From Vitellaria paradoxa (lineage: Eukaryota > Streptophyta > Magnoliopsida > Ericales > Sapotaceae), in the NCBI GenBank assembly GCA_019916065.1, contig CM034244.1, positions 27,954,471-28,018,470 of the forward strand: a stretch of DNA of 64,000 bases, in the 5' to 3' direction. Below the pieces are notes generated by a model that saw nothing but the letters and a program-made list of their open reading frames with translations, did no database searches and was not told the DNA's origin. This document shows, in pieces, positions 1-12,464 of this stretch; within the stretch, counting starts at the first letter, position 1, and every line of letters begins with the position of its first letter. The position numbers were made by a program, and so were the translations under genes.

Positions 1-632
1 TATTTTAAATTAATATTTTAAAAAATGTAACATACACTTTTACACTCTGTGTCATTTATATAATAAGGAAGTTTAAAATTTTAAATTTGAGATATTTTCA
101 ACTGTTGAATTTGGTAAATGGTCAAGATTATTTGTCTTTCTCTTTCACTCTTCTTATATTTTTTTGAATACTTTTTTATATAAAAGATTTTAAATAAATA
201 TTTTTAAAATGTGATAATATTTGTAATAAATAATAAAAGTTTATACATTAACCTCTTTTGATTAATGATTTTTATTTTTATAGGTTATTTTTACACTTTT
301 TATGTAAATTTGCGTTATAAATTTAAATTAAAATTATTTACATGCTAAATTATATTTTTGTATCTTCAGGAACAGACAATTACTAGTTCAATATAAATTA
401 GATGATAGGGAGTTTAATGATTCTAGGACACATTTATTTTTAGATTTTTAGATTACTTATGTTATTTATTGAGCATTTTATTTAAAACTTATTTGTCAAG
501 TATTTATAGGATTTTTATCTTTTTTAGTATTTTTAATATATTAAAAATGCTAATAAATTAATATACTAAAAATATTTGAACCAAACTAAAAAAACCTCAT
601 GAAAATACTTCAAACAAATAATAAATTAAGCA
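1..632. other. AT-rich intergenic DNA, nothing recognised
   Basis: Very AT-rich sequence with no convincing ORF, repeat termini or RNA gene. It ends at the target duplication of the solo LTR. Confidence 0.6.
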
Positions 633-637
633 TATTT

Positions 638-2613
638 TATCACACCCCAAACTTAATTATCCGAGACAGACGGCATGGAAATATTGAGACTAAATAAATT
701 AAATAAAAACTTGTACCAAGGCAAGGTTATAATATAATAATAATTATCAAAGCTACTAAAAACATCCCTCATTCCGATATTAAAATAATAGAAATAATAT
801 CCATCACGATAAAACTAATGTCACACCTTGGTGACTCAAACCAAGGCTTATACAACCAAGCAAACATCCTCAATAATAATACAATCCATATGTAATAAGT
901 TTGGAACTCACACCTGGGTTGCATGAATTAAGATACAATCATCCCAATATAAATAAAACACGTGCTAGGTCAATCTAGCAATCTTAACTCAGTTCTGGGC
1001 GGCTACTCCTTCGTCTCACCGGATCACCTAAAATATAGATGGAATGAGCATACTTGCCCAGTAGGTAGAGCATGCAACTGTGCACAAATGAACAATAATC
1101 AAGTATAAAGCATAACTCACAATAATATCGACCAACTATAATATAACAGTGCCATTGTAAAATAATGTAATGGCCAATGCAATTCTTTGATCTCCATCTA
1201 CTCCCAACCTTATCTTGGGACAGGTGACACGAGGTCACCAACTGCATCGTTTATGCTCATGGGAAATGTATATCTCAATATATATAAACTAAATAGGAAA
1301 CCGTGTTACACCCCCATTAGTACAAGACTCAGGGGAATCGTGTTACACGTCCTGGCTCTTCTGCTAGGAAACTATGTTACACCCCTACGCAAGCATCTGC
1401 TTAGCTCAAGGAGGGTCCAGCTACAATCCAGAGAAAAAAATCTCATGATCACATCTCATAATTCATGTCTCAACTCCAAATGACTAAGCTCTAGTCATAT
1501 ATATTAACTAGGGATTATTTGGTATTTCCAAAATCTCATGTTATCATTTTTCTCAAAATCAAGGATCTCATCCATATATATAACCCTTTCTCAATACGTC
1601 ACAATTTAAACAGGACACTCTCGGCCAATCAATAATCAAAATATCAATTGGATGACAAAACCCCATCCCTATGCACATGATATGCTCAGTCATGTTAAAT
1701 AAACTATAATATCTCAACATTATAATAAAAGCACGATGTGCTCAATCATCCATAATGATATTTTATAGTCTCAAAATGTACATAATATTAACATATATTC
1801 AACATATATGATATACCATTCAAACCAGGTCAAAAAGACCTCAAACTGGATCAAAGTACATTCCCATGGGAAGGGTGCTTAAAGGGCACAGGAAAAGCGT
1901 AGGAACATATCGAGAGCTTCCTAACCTCACGGGAAGCTCGCAGGATGTATGTGGGAAGCCTGTTCTTGCGACCTAAGCTCAGAAATGGTATCACAGCCCA
2001 CAACAACAACATATTTCTCAATATCATGCATCAAGACTCAAAAATGAACAAGATTGAGCATATATATATGAACAAACTGACGACATATATATACACATAT
2101 ATATATGCATATATACCATTGTCCACCAAAATCATCACATTTATATATCAAAATTATGCTAACAACACATAGAACACATATATGAGTCTCACTTATCTCA
2201 AATCCAAAGAGAAAAAAAAGAAAAACGAAGAAAATCAGTTGAGCTCCCATCCTTCAAAAGCTAATTTCTCCTACCTTAGGCCAAATCACCGAAAATGGAC
2301 GTCACCACGATGTTCATAGCGTCGAATACTACCCCAATCTGCCAACCTTCTGCTCCGAATCGCACTTTCTCTCTCTTCTCTCTATTTTCTCTCTCTTCTC
2401 TCTCTTTCTCTGGTCTCTAGGCAACTGAGCAAAACCAAAGGAAAAAAGAAAAGAAAAAGAAAGGAAAAGAAAAAGAGAACTGAGCCCTTGGCTCAGTTGT
2501 CCAAGACCACACCTGGTTCTACAAAAATAAAATAAATCAACTGAATCTCAAAATAAATATTTTATTGACCTAAAATAACTCATAAATAGTCAAAATAAAA
2601 ATCGGGTATTACA
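638..2613 (-). mobile_element. Solo LTR of a gypsy-type (Del/Tekay-like) retrotransposon
   Basis: This 1,976-bp block is flanked by the identical 5-bp direct repeat TATTT (633-637 and 2614-2618), the duplication size made by LTR-retrotransposon integrases. On the minus strand it opens with TGTAATACCC and closes with GGGGTGTGATA, so the canonical TG...CA ends have become TG...TA by one transition. It holds no gag or pol. The TGTAATACCC start and repeated GTGTTACACCCC-like tracts around 1300-1375 are typical of plant Del/Tekay LTRs, but the family is inferred from general appearance. The likely origin is recombination between the two LTRs of a full element. Confidence 0.7.
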
Positions 2614-2618
2614 TATTT

Positions 2619-4200
2619 AGTTCTAAGAGACTAGTCGCCCAACAATCAACAATTTATTTGATTTTTCTTTCAAATAAATTAACAATTAACAAATAATTAA
2701 TTAACAATTCCTTCGTACATATTTACCAACTGACAATTAAACAATTAATGGTCATTAACTATTTGACTAATTACACAAAATCTTATCTCCAATATACAAA
2801 ATAAACGAAATACAAAATAAATAGTAATTAGATTAATTAAAAATAATATAAACAAAATTAAAAATAATAGTTCATGGACTGTTTCAATGGTTATTAACAT
2901 GAAAGTCTCAATGTCAATAACATGGAATACAAAATTAAACCTGAAATAGATTAAATAAAGTAAGATTAAGTACACACAAACTATCAAAACCATGTAACAA
3001 AAAACATTCACAAACTTCAACTCAAACAAAATCTGCCAACTACCAAACAAAAAAATAAATAAATAAATAACTGTTGACGAGGAGACCAAAAATTTATCTG
3101 AATCTTCTAGCGTAAGGGTTTCAAACAGCTTTACCTTTCAAAAAAAAAAAATCAAACAATGACCATGGGTGAAGAGAACGGCAAGAGAGAAAGATAATAC
3201 CTAAGAGAGCTGAGTAGAGGAGAGCTAAGCGCTGGGTGGCGAACCAGGCAATGACGAAAGAGAGAGTAAGGGAAATGTGAGAGAAAGAGAGAGAGAGAGA
3301 GAAGGAAATGAGGCGGAGCGGAATGATGCAATGATTTAATTAGGAGCCTTTCTCAACCGTCTCGAAGCGGTCGAGTGGATAAACCAAAGGGTCATCTAAA
3401 GTGGATTTCTCGACCGCCTGAAGGCGATTGAGCATTTCTTAGCCTCCTATGCATTTATTTCTAGTAGTAATTTTTTTATGTTTAGAGTGTGTAGCCAATT
3501 GAGGCATTTTTATAGTTTGGAACACTGACTAATTTTTTATGTTTTTATAATTTAATCCCCAATCCGTTTGAACACATATTAAATTTATCGTTCAAACGTG
3601 TTTTGATAGACGCATGTGGATGTTATTTTAAGCCGCATGCATTATTAATTGGGATTTTTTTTTTTTTTTGGTAGCACCAACATGTTATTGATTTTGTTAC
3701 ATTTTTCTAATAGATCTATATTTTTTCAAAATTGATGAAAGTTGTAAATTTTATAAAATATTTTGGAGTTTTATGGAGAATTATAAGCTCCAAACGGGGT
3801 TCTTATCTACAAATTTGTTCGAATTTATTTTCATATTTTCTTGTGGAATATTATTTTCCTAATTTCATAGGGCTATATTACTTTTTATTATTTTATCTAG
3901 AAGTTTTTTTTTTTAATTTTTAATTTTTTTTAGAACTTCTAAGTATGTTTTCGTTTTTTTTAGCACAAATTGGAGATAAAAATGAATAAAAAGTAGATAA
4001 ACTATTAATAAACTATTATACGAATATAAAAAAAAAGAAAATAACTTTTTAGTAAAATTTTTTAATACATTAAGCATTTTTTCTCCAATTTTGATAGAAA
4101 ATTTTAACTACTTAAAAATTCTTAAAATAAAGAATAGAAATAAAATTATTTACAAAATAATTAAACAAAGGTACTGAAAAAAACTGCCCTTCACATCTTC
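2619..4200. other. Intergenic AT-rich DNA with simple repeats
   Basis: No gene is supported. The stretch contains a (GA)n tract near 3270-3302, a T-rich run near 3655-3670 and the paired palindromic motif listed separately. Apparent ORFs here have biased, low-complexity composition. Confidence 0.5.
3350..3434. repeat. Two copies of a CTCGACCG...CGGTCGAG palindromic motif
   Basis: One copy reads CTCAACCG, an 8-base spacer, then CGGTCGAG. The second, about 45 bp on, reads CTCGACCG, a 7-base spacer, then a degenerate partner. Each can form a short stem-loop. Similar GC-rich palindromic words occur in the LTRs elsewhere in this window, so it may be a retroelement relic. No element ends were found around it. 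Confidence 0.45.
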
Positions 4201-4320
4201 CCGGAGTTAGCAAAGCTAATCAAATCTGTTTCATTGTGTTCCGCCATTTCTTTTGCCGGCAAAATAGCCCACATTGGATTCTTATCTCATTTCAACGTCT
4301 TTGACATTTTCTTTTTGCCT

Positions 4321-4391
4321 ATATATATATATATATATAACGAGATTGGAGCCTAGCAACCCTACTTTTATATTATATATATATATATATG
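4321..4391. repeat. (TA)n microsatellites
   Basis: Two TA dinucleotide runs (about 4321-4339 and 4372-4391) separated by about 30 bp. Confidence 0.8.
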
Positions 4392-4399
4392 ATTATACA

Positions 4400-6584
4400 A
4401 CTCTCTGCTCTACTGATTTTGTACCATAAGTTGATTGAGATTTCCTCAGTATCATCACTGATAAAGGTGAGCAAAAATTGTTTGGAATTAAAATTTTAAA
4501 TAAAAACATTCATATTTGATTCAAACAGTTTAGTGTATTTAATTAAATTAGTAGGTTGGATTTTGAGAGTCACATAAACTTTAATTTTAATTTTTTGGTT
4601 ATGTGTCTAAAATAATCAAAAGCAACCGACAAAATTAATTATATCACATAAAATTATATATTATATTAATATATTAAAACTGAACCAAAATCAATTTCAA
4701 TTTGAAACATTTGTTAAATAAATCAATAACGCAACTAAAACTAAGATTAAAAAAAAAAAAAAAAACAAATTTTAGTTAAAATAATTAAAACAAAAAAAAT
4801 ATTTCTTTAAAGCAATATTAATTATAATATTCCCGCTTGTTTTTTTCTTATTCTTTTTACAAATTTTGGGATCTTTGTGTTCTCATTTCGCATTGTCCCT
4901 CGTAACTATCTCATTTAAATGGGTCAGGACATCCAAGACATCACCTGATGACTTTTCCTGATAAATTTGACACATTATCAGTACTTGTGAAAAGGCGTCC
5001 GAACGTGTAATGCGGGTTCCATTTAGAACACCAAAATTTATTAATTTTAACTAATTTTTTATACTTTTTTTTCGATCAAATATGTCTATATATTACTTTT
5101 ATATCACATCTTTCTACTTTATTGTACTCTTTGACTAACTTTTTGTCGACCAAACACACCATCAATATAAGTTTGAACGGATTGGAGAGCTGGATTCCTC
5201 AATTACTCACACTGGTAGATTCCTTTCAAATGGAATCACTTGTAACCGTTTGAATAGGTCGTGATTTTTACCATAACTGGCCTTGACTAAAGGGTAGGGT
5301 TCAATGAACCCATAAAACTGCTTCTCGCCGCCAAATAAACCCATCGATTTTTATCTTCTGGAGTTATTCGCCACTGATCGTCTTGTAATCTATGTTTGTT
5401 CGCTGTCGTTTGAACATATTTCGTTCATTTGCTCGCTGCTCACTTTCTCTGCCACTCCAATTCCTCGATGGCGTTTCTTATAAATCCCCCTATCCCGTTT
5501 TCGGATCTATTTATTTATGAGTTGAATGTTTATACACATTTGGATTAATATTTGGGTTATTGGTTGGTTTGAGTTAATGTTTGGGTGTTTGCAGAGAACG
5601 TTTTATTTTGGGTGAATGTATTCTCTTACTGGTTCGATTGCATCCTGTGTTTCAATTAGGTTGATTCTGGGTTTAATGTTTGAGTCGAATGTTTTGACAT
5701 GAACAACCAAATGCTAGTACAATCTGCAAATAGTTCATAATACAAAAATATAATACTTATGTTGCTATTTTACAGAAGTTTTGCAAAAATAATATATGTA
5801 GAAGAACAATTTATAAAATGTGGAGCTTATGTAAGATATTTTCTTTACAACAAAAGGTTACAAGCTCAAATCCTCTATGTAAAATGTGTATACTTTACAA
5901 AATATGTGCCTTCAATCATGCTCTTCTTAAGAAGTCATCAGATGTTTGGATCCCCAAAAATCCCAACTTTTATTAATTTTTCCTAATCAAATTTTGTCAC
6001 GTCACTTTTACACCCAACTTTTGATTTTTTTTTTTTTTTTTGTTGACAAATCAAACACCGCCTAAATTTCTTCCATAGCAGTTTTTGAAATGTCCAAGCA
6101 TCAACTTCATTACACTATCTCCATTTTTTAGCATGAATGACAATCTATTTGATTACAAAAAACATTATTAGTATATTATAGATATGCAACAAACACAAAC
6201 TGAAATATCGTGGGAGTAAACGATATCTCATTTATATTTCATTAATGCATTAACATCCTATTAATTCTCATGAACTTTATTGTTTCTTCAAACCAACACT
6301 AAAAAGATTCACCACACATGAATTTAGTTTTTGTCAAAAAAAAAAAAAAGAAAAGTCACAAATAGAAAGATTTGTAAATTAAGTATACTATTGATGCACA
6401 TGTGGTTTTGATTAATATAAAACTCTAAAATAGAATCTTAGAATAAATAATGTTTGTAGTAAAAACTACCTTATCTTTGGGTAGAAGGATACTTTTACGA
6501 TTAAAAGGTGTGCAACTGGATAAGGCAACACCTAATTGCCCATGACTAAACACTGGTATGCGTAAATCTACCCAACAAATTTTA
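4400..6584. other. Intergenic DNA, possible MITE fragments
   Basis: No supported gene. Two short segments (about 4990-5160 and 5945-6062) have GTTTGG/CCAAAC-type words at their ends, like Tourist or Stowaway MITEs, but no target duplication could be matched. A less AT-rich stretch with a short ATG ORF at about 5468 could be the start of a gene, but no homology is recognisable. Confidence 0.35.
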
Positions 6585-6897
6585 TGTTGGGAATTAAGGA
6601 GAGTAAAACAAATAAAGTGAAAGGAAATAGAAGCTTTTTCTGACAAAAGTTTGTAACTTTTCAATTGATTTAAAATACCATTATAAAAATCCTATTTATA
6701 AGTTTACAAAGACACTAACACAAAGCAAAGAAAGACTACCAGCTATGAACGGGGTCTACTTCAGCTGCAATTTTGTAACAGTACAAAAACTTGCTATAGA
6801 TTCGGTCAACAATTAGAAATGCTAGCAACAACCCACTAACAAACTAACTCTTAACAGATAGATAAAAACTCAGTAATTTTTGAAGCACTACTCAACA
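6585..6897 (-). repeat. 3' LTR of the decayed copia element
   Basis: On the minus strand the 313-bp segment runs from TGTTGAG to CCCAACA (TG...CA ends) and holds a TATA-like TTATAAATAGG. It directly follows a purine-rich GCAAGGGATAG tract (6908-6898), the expected polypurine primer, just after the RNase H remnant. No second copy survives in the window, so the ends rest on these signals alone. Confidence 0.65.
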
Positions 6898-7134
6898 CTA
6901 TCCCTTGCTTCAAAATTACAAGTACTCATGCTTGGATCGTGGAAGAGATTTAGTGTGGATGTCTACAACTTACTCATTAGTATTGCAAAACTTTAATACA
7001 ATTGCGTGTTTTGCTGTCAAGCTCCGAATAAAGCGATACCAAATGTTGATATGCTTTGTTTTTCCATGAAAGGCTGGATTTTTTATCATCGCAATTATGG
7101 TCTTATTGTCACAAAAAATTTCTGTTACACCCAT

Positions 7135-9890
7135 TTACTCTGGATAAAGATTGCCAGGTGATCTTCTAATCCACATGGCTTGACAAGTTGATGAAGTGAC
7201 AGCTACATACTGAGCTTTGGGCGATGACAAGGCTACTATCTCTTGTTTCTTTGAACTCCATGAGACAGCTCCAGAACCGAGGCTAAAGATGTTACTTGAA
7301 GTGCTCTTTCTATCATCCAAGCAACTTGCCCAATCATTATCCGTAAAACTAAATAAACTGAAATTTGATACTTTAGAGTACCAAATTCCATAATCAATGG
7401 TTCTGGTAATGTGTTGCAAAATCTTTTAATTGCTCCAAAATGCTGCTTTGTTGGATTACATGAACCTAGACACAACACTAGTAGAGAATGTAATGTAAGG
7501 ACGAGTATGTTTCAAATAATTCAATTCACCAACTAATCTTCGAAAATAAGTTTCATTAGCCTTTTTTGTCCCATCTTCATGCTGTAACTTTTCATTCAAA
7601 TTCATTGGAGTAGGGGCCACTTTGCAATTCACCATATTAAACCTCTTAAGAAGGTCCATTGCATATTTCCATTGTGAAACACATATTCCATCTTCTCCTT
7701 GTTTCACTTCAAGCCTAAGAATATATCACAACAAACCTAAATCTAATATTTCAAATTTCTTCATCATACTAGACTTAAATTTAGCAATAGAAGACTTAGA
7801 GGAGCCAAATATATTCTATCATCAACATATAGGCACACACCATTAAGAAATCATCTTTACCTTGCTTCTTCAAATAGAAAGTGGGCTAATTTTTACTTTT
7901 TTCAAAACCATTTTTAAGAAAATAAGTCAGTTTTGCTATACTATGCCCACAGAGCCTACTTTAGCCCATAAAGAGCCTTCTTCAGTCTATAGACTTTATC
8001 CTCATTGCCATTAATGACAAAGCCTTCAGATTGAGAAACATAAGCCTCCTCTTCCAAATCACTATTCAAAAAGGCAAACTTTACATCAAATTGATAGATA
8101 GGCAAATTCAATTGAGCAGCTGAGGCTAATACAACTCTCACAATTTCAAATCGAGTAACAAGAGAAAATGTTTCTTCAAAATCAATACCTTGTTGCTATA
8201 TGTACCCCTTAGCTACAAGGCAAGCTTTATGCTTCTATATACTCCCATCAACATGACACTTTGTTCTAAACACCCATTTGAGCCTAATTGCATTTTTACC
8301 TTCAAGCATGTCCACCAATTTTCAAGTAGGATTTCTCTCAATCGCCATGATTTCTTCCTACATTGCATTATGCCACTCTTGCTTCTCTGCTACCTTATCA
8401 TAGGCCACTAGATTTGAAACATACAAGGTAAATATAGAAGATTCATAAATTCCCTTAATGGCCTAAATTTCCTTAGAAGGTTTCCATTAGAAGAGTCAGA
8501 TGAAGAGGAGTTAGTGTTATTTAGGCTAGATGAATTGCTGCTACAAAATGATGAATTTTCTAAACAAGAGACAGATTAGAATTTGCATTAGTTGAAGGAG
8601 CACCGATATCTGCCATCGTCTGCACTTGAGACTTATTTTGATCACCACTCCAATCCTAAGTTGCATCCTTATTAAACACAACATTTCTACTTATAATTAC
8701 CTCGCCACATATAAGATTGTACAACCTATATGCTTTGGACTTAGGGCTGTAGACAACAAAAATACACTTTTCAAATTTTTCATCAAGTTTATGACAAAGT
8801 TAAGAATTTACCAAAGCAATGGCTATACAGCTAAAACTTTTCACATGGCTTACCCATGGCTTTGAACCTCTCCAAGCTTCGTAGGGGGTTTGATTCAAGA
8901 CAGCCCTTATGGGAGAATTATTTAATAGCTAGATTATTATTCCAATTGATTCGAGAGATTCTTGGCTTTTAGTAGACTTTTAGCCATTTCAACAACTGTT
9001 CTGTTCTGTCATTCAACTACCCTACTTTGCTCTGGAGTACAAGGTGCAATAAGCTATAAATAGATACTATTTTTGTTACAGTAAGCAGTAAATTCATTAC
9101 ACAAATTCACCACCTCTATCAGTATTAAGAGCCTTTACATTGCATCCACTTTGTTTTCCACTAATGCCTTAAATTTCTTAAAATTATCAAAAACTTCATA
9201 TTTAAATTTCAAGAAATAAACCCACCTCATTCAGCTATAATCATCAATGAACAACAAAAAATAGCGACTCCCACCTAATGATTTTGTATCCATAGGCCCA
9301 CATAAATCAACATACACGAGTTCAAGACAATTAGAAGTCCTCCATAATTTTACTGCTAAAAAAATACTCTCTAGATTGCTTTCCATAAACACATCCTTCA
9401 CAGAAATAAAAAGAATCAATTTTAGGTAACCTAGAACCATGTCCTTTTGACTTAATTGCTTTAATTCATTCACATTCAAATGCTCATAATGCAAATGCCA
9501 CAATTTCGATTCACTATATCCATTAACAATCAAGGCTAATTTTTCTACTGTAGAAACCTTAAGTGGAAACATTTCATTTTGTGCCATCTGAACATCAATT
9601 ATTATTTTGGACTAATTTCTTATCATTGATAATACAAGCTCCATCATTAACAAAATTAAGTACCCATTAGCCATCAATTGCCTAACACTTAAGAAATTAC
9701 GAGCCAAACTCGGAACAAACAATACATCATAAAGAAGTTTGATCTTACCATGATTAGTTTTGATACCAATGGTACCTTTCCCTTCAACTTGAATTTTCTT
9801 GTTGTCTTTAAGTCAAACTTTTGATTTTTACGACTTATTAAGTTACTTAAATAATGATCTTGTGCCCCACATATGATTAGAGAAGCCACT
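7135..9890 (-). pseudogene. Copia pol remnant (protease, integrase, RT, RNase H)
   Basis: Minus-strand fragments are recognisable by family motifs. A protease-flanking piece with CGAQDHYLSNL sits near 9870-9840. The GAG-pre-integrase and integrase start is at 9587-9231 (LWHLHYEHLN, then VDLCGPM and FLLFIDDYS). Reverse transcriptase gives QFDVKFAFLN at about 8090, the conserved KALYGLK at about 7960, and a YVDD catalytic motif near 7825-7814. RNase H gives FTDNDWASCLDDRKSTS and VSWSSKKQEIVALSS at about 7350-7200. In functional elements this polyprotein makes and integrates the cDNA. Here frameshifts, stops and gaps separate every domain, so it cannot make an active protein. Confidence 0.85.
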
Positions 9891-10020
9891 ATCTAAAAAC
9901 CAAACATCATTGGAAATAGCACTAGAATGAAATTGCGCCACAAATAACTTACGTTCTTCTTCTAACTTCTCTATATTGCTTGTTTGCTTGGCATGCTTTT
10001 CTTTGAGCCAACAATTTGCT

Positions 10021-10386
10021 TTAATATGCCCATATTTTTACAATAATTGCTCTAGACTGCATTTTTCTGGCTATGATGCTCATGAAATTGTTATCATCCT
10101 CTTCCACGACTTTGACCTCTACCACAAAATCTACCTTTGCCTTGGCCTCTTCCAGACCAATTTTTTGACTTATCCTTTTGAACAGATGACTTCCCTTCAC
10201 TTGAAATGCTTTTTCTTTATCCTTTTCTTTTGATTTGTTGAGCCTTTCCTCATGAGCTTGCAAAAACCCATTAGTTCATCAAATGAATAAATAGAGAAAT
10301 CTTTATTCTTCTATTGTAGCAACCACATGATCAAATTTGCCAGTATGAGTCCTCAAAATTTTTTAGACTACCTCCCTATCAAAATT
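10021..10386 (-). pseudogene. Copia gag C-terminal remnant
   Basis: The minus-strand translation contains KILRTHTGKFDHVVATIEE followed, after stops, by LQAHEERLNKSKEK. This matches the alpha-helical UBN2-type gag of copia elements, which builds the virus-like particle. The N-terminal half is absent, and the usual zinc knuckle downstream is not intact. It lies in the right order upstream of the pol fragments. Confidence 0.75.
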
Positions 10387-10389
10387 TTG

Positions 10390-11520
10390 GTCACTGCTTG
10401 TCCTTTTCCCAAGTGCAAGGTTCGTCAAGTTTAGTAATTCGGTAAAGTCTAGGGTCGTCCTCTTGGAAGAGCTGGGAAGTCTTTTGGTATCAATTTGTTT
10501 AAAGAATGGAAAATTTAACATTTGGGTGGAAAAATAAGACTCAAGGAAATTGTACTTTTTGTATGAAAGTGAACAATTAGGTATCAAATTTCCTTCTATT
10601 GCTCACCATGTAAGTATCTATTTTATTAATGCATTTTTAACTCAATTGAATCACAATAATTGTAGACTCAATTGGAATGTTTGTCTATTTCAAAATCTAA
10701 TTATTTTGGAGTTTTAATTTTTAAGAACATGAAACTAGGGCTTTAAAGCTCAAGTAATCTAAGCATTCTTCGTGCCAAATCATGGTTCTGTCGACAACAA
10801 ATCAAAGGTTTTCCCTAAGCATTTATTGTGCGAAACTCACTTTTTGTCTACGAAAAATAAAAGATTTTACAGAAATAAAATCGTTTACTCAAACTATTGA
10901 AAACATACATTCATCCATTCAAAAGATTTATAGATGAAGCACAAAATATAAATACATTAATAAATAAATAAACTTAACATAGATTCACAAATAAGTTTCA
11001 TCCTAGCTAAAGCTAGGATTTAGTTACAAGCCTTAAAAATAAAATTTGAGTTTTGTATAGCAAGATTATGAAAAAAGAAGAGAGGGATGAAGATGAAGAT
11101 TTCTCTCAATATAATAATGAGCTGTATACAGGAACAAACTCATCCTAATCCCAATTACCAAAAAAAAAAACTCAGCCTAATCCCTTGTTTCCTTTTTTTC
11201 TTCTTTTTCCCCTTAAGAATCTATTAGAAAGAGAAAATATAATTCAAAAAGATCTTTTAATCCTCTTCCAATTTGGACTCTCAACAATCATAGGTTTCGA
11301 ATCCTCTTACACTGAATTTGAATCCAAAGTCAAGTAGCCTCAAAATTCCATTTGTTGTGTGTAGGATTCAAATCCTACTTGGCTGGATTCAAATCCAAAT
11401 TCAGTGTGTTCCAGCCTTTGTTGTCTTTGTATTGGATTCGAATCTTGATTCCTTGGATTCGAATCCTCTGAACTAGATTCTAATCCTCCATCCTCATATT
11501 CAAATCTTATACCCATCAGC
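10390..11520 (-). mobile_element. Antisense LTR relic, Athila/Tat-like
   Basis: On the minus strand the segment near 10480-10405 contains GACCCTAGACTT...ACCGAATT...TTGCACTTGGGA. This aligns with the U5 end of LTR B at 51655-51720 (GACCTCGGACTCACCGAG...TTGCACTTGAGA). A palindrome-rich block at 11297-11510 would lie in its U3. Neither end can be fixed and no target duplication was found. Confidence 0.4.
11297..11510. repeat. Cluster of GGATTCGAATCC-type palindromes
   Basis: About eight copies of the 12-bp palindrome GGATTCGAATCC or close variants (GGATTCAAATCC and similar) occur within about 210 bp, for example at 11363, 11385, 11433 and 11456. Spacing is irregular, so this is not a simple tandem repeat. 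Confidence 0.8.
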
Positions 11521-11699
11521 GTCTCAAAACTTCCATTTCATCATCCTTAAGCTCTCTACATTGATTCAGATTAGCTCTACTCCTCCCCATTGCTGATATT
11601 CACATTTCTAATCAGCTCACCATCCAAGCTTTACATCTTGATCACTTTCACTTGAAATTCGCATCGTAAAGGAAAAACCAATCAAGAGTATACATCCAT

Positions 11700-11850
11700 T
11701 TAATATAATGTAATAATCTCTAAAATTGCATTAAAAATATACCACAACATTATTAAAAACATGTAAGATTGGATTCACTTAATATAATGTAATAATCTCT
11801 AAAATTGCATTAAAAATATACCACAACATTATTAAAAACATGCAAGATTA
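11700..11850. repeat. 79-bp tandem duplication
   Basis: The sequence starting TTAATATAATGTAATAATC at 11700 recurs 79 bp downstream almost unchanged (for example ATGTAAG versus ATGCAAG), showing a recent local duplication. Confidence 0.85.
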
Positions 11851-11854
11851 GAGA

Positions 11855-12460
11855 CTAATCACACCCTCAACCAAGTCTTTGTTAGTCCTTAGCAATGGCC
11901 TCTCTCTTGTAATTCTTGCCTAAAAAAAATTAAGATAATAAAATAAATCTAACTAACTCATTTTCGGAGGTCACACGATTGTATTTAGTGAATGCAACAA
12001 ACCTTTGAACCCCTAGGTTATCCTTAGCAAACAAGTTGTGTCTCGTGAGATTTTTTAAAGATGATACCCACAACCATCTCCACAATAACCTCAAAGTAAA
12101 ATACAACCCTTTTTTTCATTCTCTCCACATAACAACTGAAGCACAATCAGTAATGAATTCCAACTTTCCTTACTAACCTAAATCAGTTGCACAAGATATA
12201 TCAACTCATTCGAATAATATAAGAAATAAGTGCGTGTGTAGGTAGAAACTGTTTTATAAGACACTAGGATGGATACTTACATGATGAATTCCTTGAACTC
12301 AACTCGAATGCACTTCAATTTCAAATCTCACATAGATGGCACTCATAATTGAAACACTCAAAATATGGCTCAATTATAACTACCTAAATTCCCAATTATG
12401 TATGTGAGAAGAGTTAATGTTTTACAAACAATGAAGTTCACATACTATATTATCAAAAGG
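11855..12460. other. Intergenic DNA, nothing recognised
   Basis: AT-rich sequence without supported ORFs, repeat termini or RNA genes. Confidence 0.5.
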
Positions 12461-12464
12461 TTAT

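Larger units (their letters stand above)
6585..10386 (-). mobile_element. Decayed Ty1/copia retrotransposon with 3' LTR
   Basis: Read on the minus strand, pieces of a copia polyprotein appear in the expected order: gag tail (10386-10021), protease region (about 9890), integrase (9587-9231), reverse transcriptase (8141-7456), RNase H (7419-7135), polypurine tract, then a 3' LTR (6897-6585). Frames are broken many times and parts are missing. The 5' LTR, primer site and gag N-terminus are gone. At the upstream end gag meets an unrelated LTR-like sequence, suggesting truncation by a later insertion or rearrangement. It is clearly older than the copia element at 28002-33393. Confidence 0.85.

Noticed and set aside
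10366..10386. Primer-binding-site remnant next to the antisense LTR relic
   Set aside because: The GATAGGGAGG stretch fits copia gag codons (DREVV) better and does not contain the tRNA-Asp core.
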